Source of the DNA: Terriglobus sp.
GTDB taxonomy: Bacteria; Acidobacteriota; Terriglobia; Terriglobales; Acidobacteriaceae
DNA: 6,965 nucleotides
Reading direction: 5' to 3'
Assembly: GCA_023265355.1 (NCBI GenBank)
Contig: JAHFTZ010000122.1
Location: 1-6,965, forward strand
Position 1 is the stretch's first letter; each line of letters opens with the position of its first letter. The notes beneath the pieces were generated by a model, which worked only from the letters and a program-made list of their open reading frames with translations, made no database searches and was not told where the DNA came from. Made by a program: the position numbers and the translations under genes. Below are positions 6,554 to 6,965 of the stretch, one piece after another.

Positions 6554-6856
6554 TTATCCCAGACCTACGAGTGGTCGCGCAAATGCGGAGACCGTGGTCT
6601 CACTGACGAGCGACCGCGCATACTTCAGACCGTTGCGTGTGAGCTTGTACATATGTCGCGGCGGCCGCCCGGTCTGTGCGGCCTCCCAGCTTGTCTCCAG
6701 CATGCCGAGTTCCGCGAGACGGATCAGGATGGGATAGAGCGTGCCCGACTTCAGACCTGTACTCCGGCTGATGTCGTAGCCGTACTTCCACTCTTTTTCG
6801 GTCTGAAGAAACTCAGCCAGCACCAGGTTCGATTGTGGCGACTTCCGTATCTTCAC
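6554..6856 (-). CDS. PadR-family winged-helix transcriptional regulator
   Basis: 100-residue minimal PadR protein, a cytoplasmic dimeric DNA-binding repressor. The family pattern is clear: KSPQSNLVLAEFLQ at the N-terminus, then YGYDISRSTGLKSGTLYPIL (recognition helix region, about residues 26-45), LAELGMLE, then the wing with PPRHMYKLTRNG (64-76). There is no long C-terminal effector or dimerisation helix beyond residue 90, typical of the short subfamily. The start is GTG 6856-6854; GGGG lies only 2 bases upstream, too close to act as a normal ribosome binding site, and the predicted transcription start falls nearly on the GTG. It precedes the membrane protein gene by 5 bases and probably represses this operon through the dyad at 6866-6879. 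The inducer is unknown. Confidence 0.93.
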   Translation of the reverse strand: MKIRKSPQSNLVLAEFLQTEKEWKYGYDISRSTGLKSGTLYPILIRLAELGMLETSWEAAQTGRPPRHMYKLTRNGLKYARSLVSETTVSAFARPLVGLG

Positions 6857-6863
6857 AACCCCA

Positions 6864-6892
6864 AATCTACCTATGTAGACTTAGCGCGTCAA
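6864..6892 (-). promoter_or_regulatory. padR promoter
   Basis: On the minus strand, TTGACG (6892-6887, 5/6 to -35) and TAGATT (6869-6864, 4/6 to -10) are separated by exactly 17 bases. Only 7 bases separate the -10 box from the GTG start, so the transcript would be leaderless or nearly so. The -35 contains the TGA stop of the probable upstream gene. Confidence 0.6.
6866..6879. promoter_or_regulatory. Putative PadR operator (perfect 5-4-5 dyad)
   Basis: TCTAC (6866-6870), a 4-base centre CTAT, and GTAGA (6875-6879) form a perfect inverted repeat. Beyond one mismatch the flanks are again complementary (AA / TT). It covers the spacer and overlaps the -10 box of the padR promoter. Short inverted repeats in this position, autoregulating the padR gene, are common in the family. 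Binding by this PadR is inferred. Confidence 0.6.
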
Positions 6893-6965
6893 GCGCTTTG
6901 TGGATCGAAGTTAGCGGCGTGCTGTTCGCCGAAGAGGACTTGGTACAGCAGCTCGTTGAATGAGA
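6889..6965 (-). CDS. Possible 3' end of an unidentified gene
   Basis: On the minus strand the last 24 codons before TGA (6891-6889) read smoothly: SFNELLYQVLFGEQHAANF, then DPQSA. The mix of aromatic, charged and polar residues looks like a real C-terminus; the other minus-strand frames look poor. The gene would run in the same direction as padR, with 32 bases between its stop and the padR GTG. The family is not recognised, and the evidence is only a short open end. Confidence 0.4.
   Translation of the reverse strand, partial: SFNELLYQVLFGEQHAANFDPQSA

Noticed and set aside
1..6965. CRISPR arrays, tRNA/rRNA genes, transposases, phage genes, toxin-antitoxin pairs
   Set aside because: No regularly spaced repeats, tRNA-like arms or matching protein motifs were seen on either strand.

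Overview
The window looks like chromosomal DNA from a soil-type, GC-rich bacterium, most likely an Acidobacteriota (Terriglobia) member. That is an inference from overall base composition, the flavour of the protein families (PadR regulator paired with a small membrane protein, KaiC-like ATPase paired with a pseudo-receiver histidine kinase) and an intergenic repeat of a type I associate with those genomes. No rRNA, tRNA, CRISPR array, insertion sequence or prophage gene is visible.

Layout. (1) Positions 1-2473, minus strand: almost all of a UvrA-family double ABC ATPase of about 824 visible residues, running off the left edge near its C-terminus. It lacks the UvrB-binding domain, so it is a UvrA2-type paralogue rather than the housekeeping excinuclease subunit. 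(2) Positions 2474-2797: a divergent intergenic region with a probable dispersed repeat, a candidate sigma70-like promoter, and a hairpin whose 3' arm runs into the ribosome binding site of the next gene. (3) Positions 2798-5853, plus strand: a compact two-gene operon with a 17-base gap. It encodes a double-domain KaiC-like ATPase (498 aa) followed by a soluble histidine kinase (513 aa) built as pseudo-receiver, PAS, HisKA, HATPase. (4) Positions 5850-6856, minus strand: a second small operon, a PadR-type repressor followed after 5 bases by an unrecognised 232-aa membrane protein. Its stop codon overlaps the histidine kinase stop by 4 bases. (5) Positions 6857-6965: the padR promoter/operator region and probably the last 24 codons of another minus-strand gene.

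How the parts may work together. The KaiC-like protein and the kinase look like one signalling module: the ATPase could set the activity of the adjacent kinase, as KaiC does with output kinases in cyanobacteria. There is no KaiA, KaiB or response regulator in the window, so output and rhythmicity are unknown. The KaiC-like protein keeps the equivalents of two of the three KaiC phospho-residues and has Tyr at the third. The PadR operon has a perfect 5-4-5 dyad between and overlapping its -35 and -10 boxes, suggesting autorepression, and its predicted transcription start falls almost on the start codon. The UvrA2-like gene is transcribed away from the others and is probably an independent DNA-damage or drug-tolerance gene.
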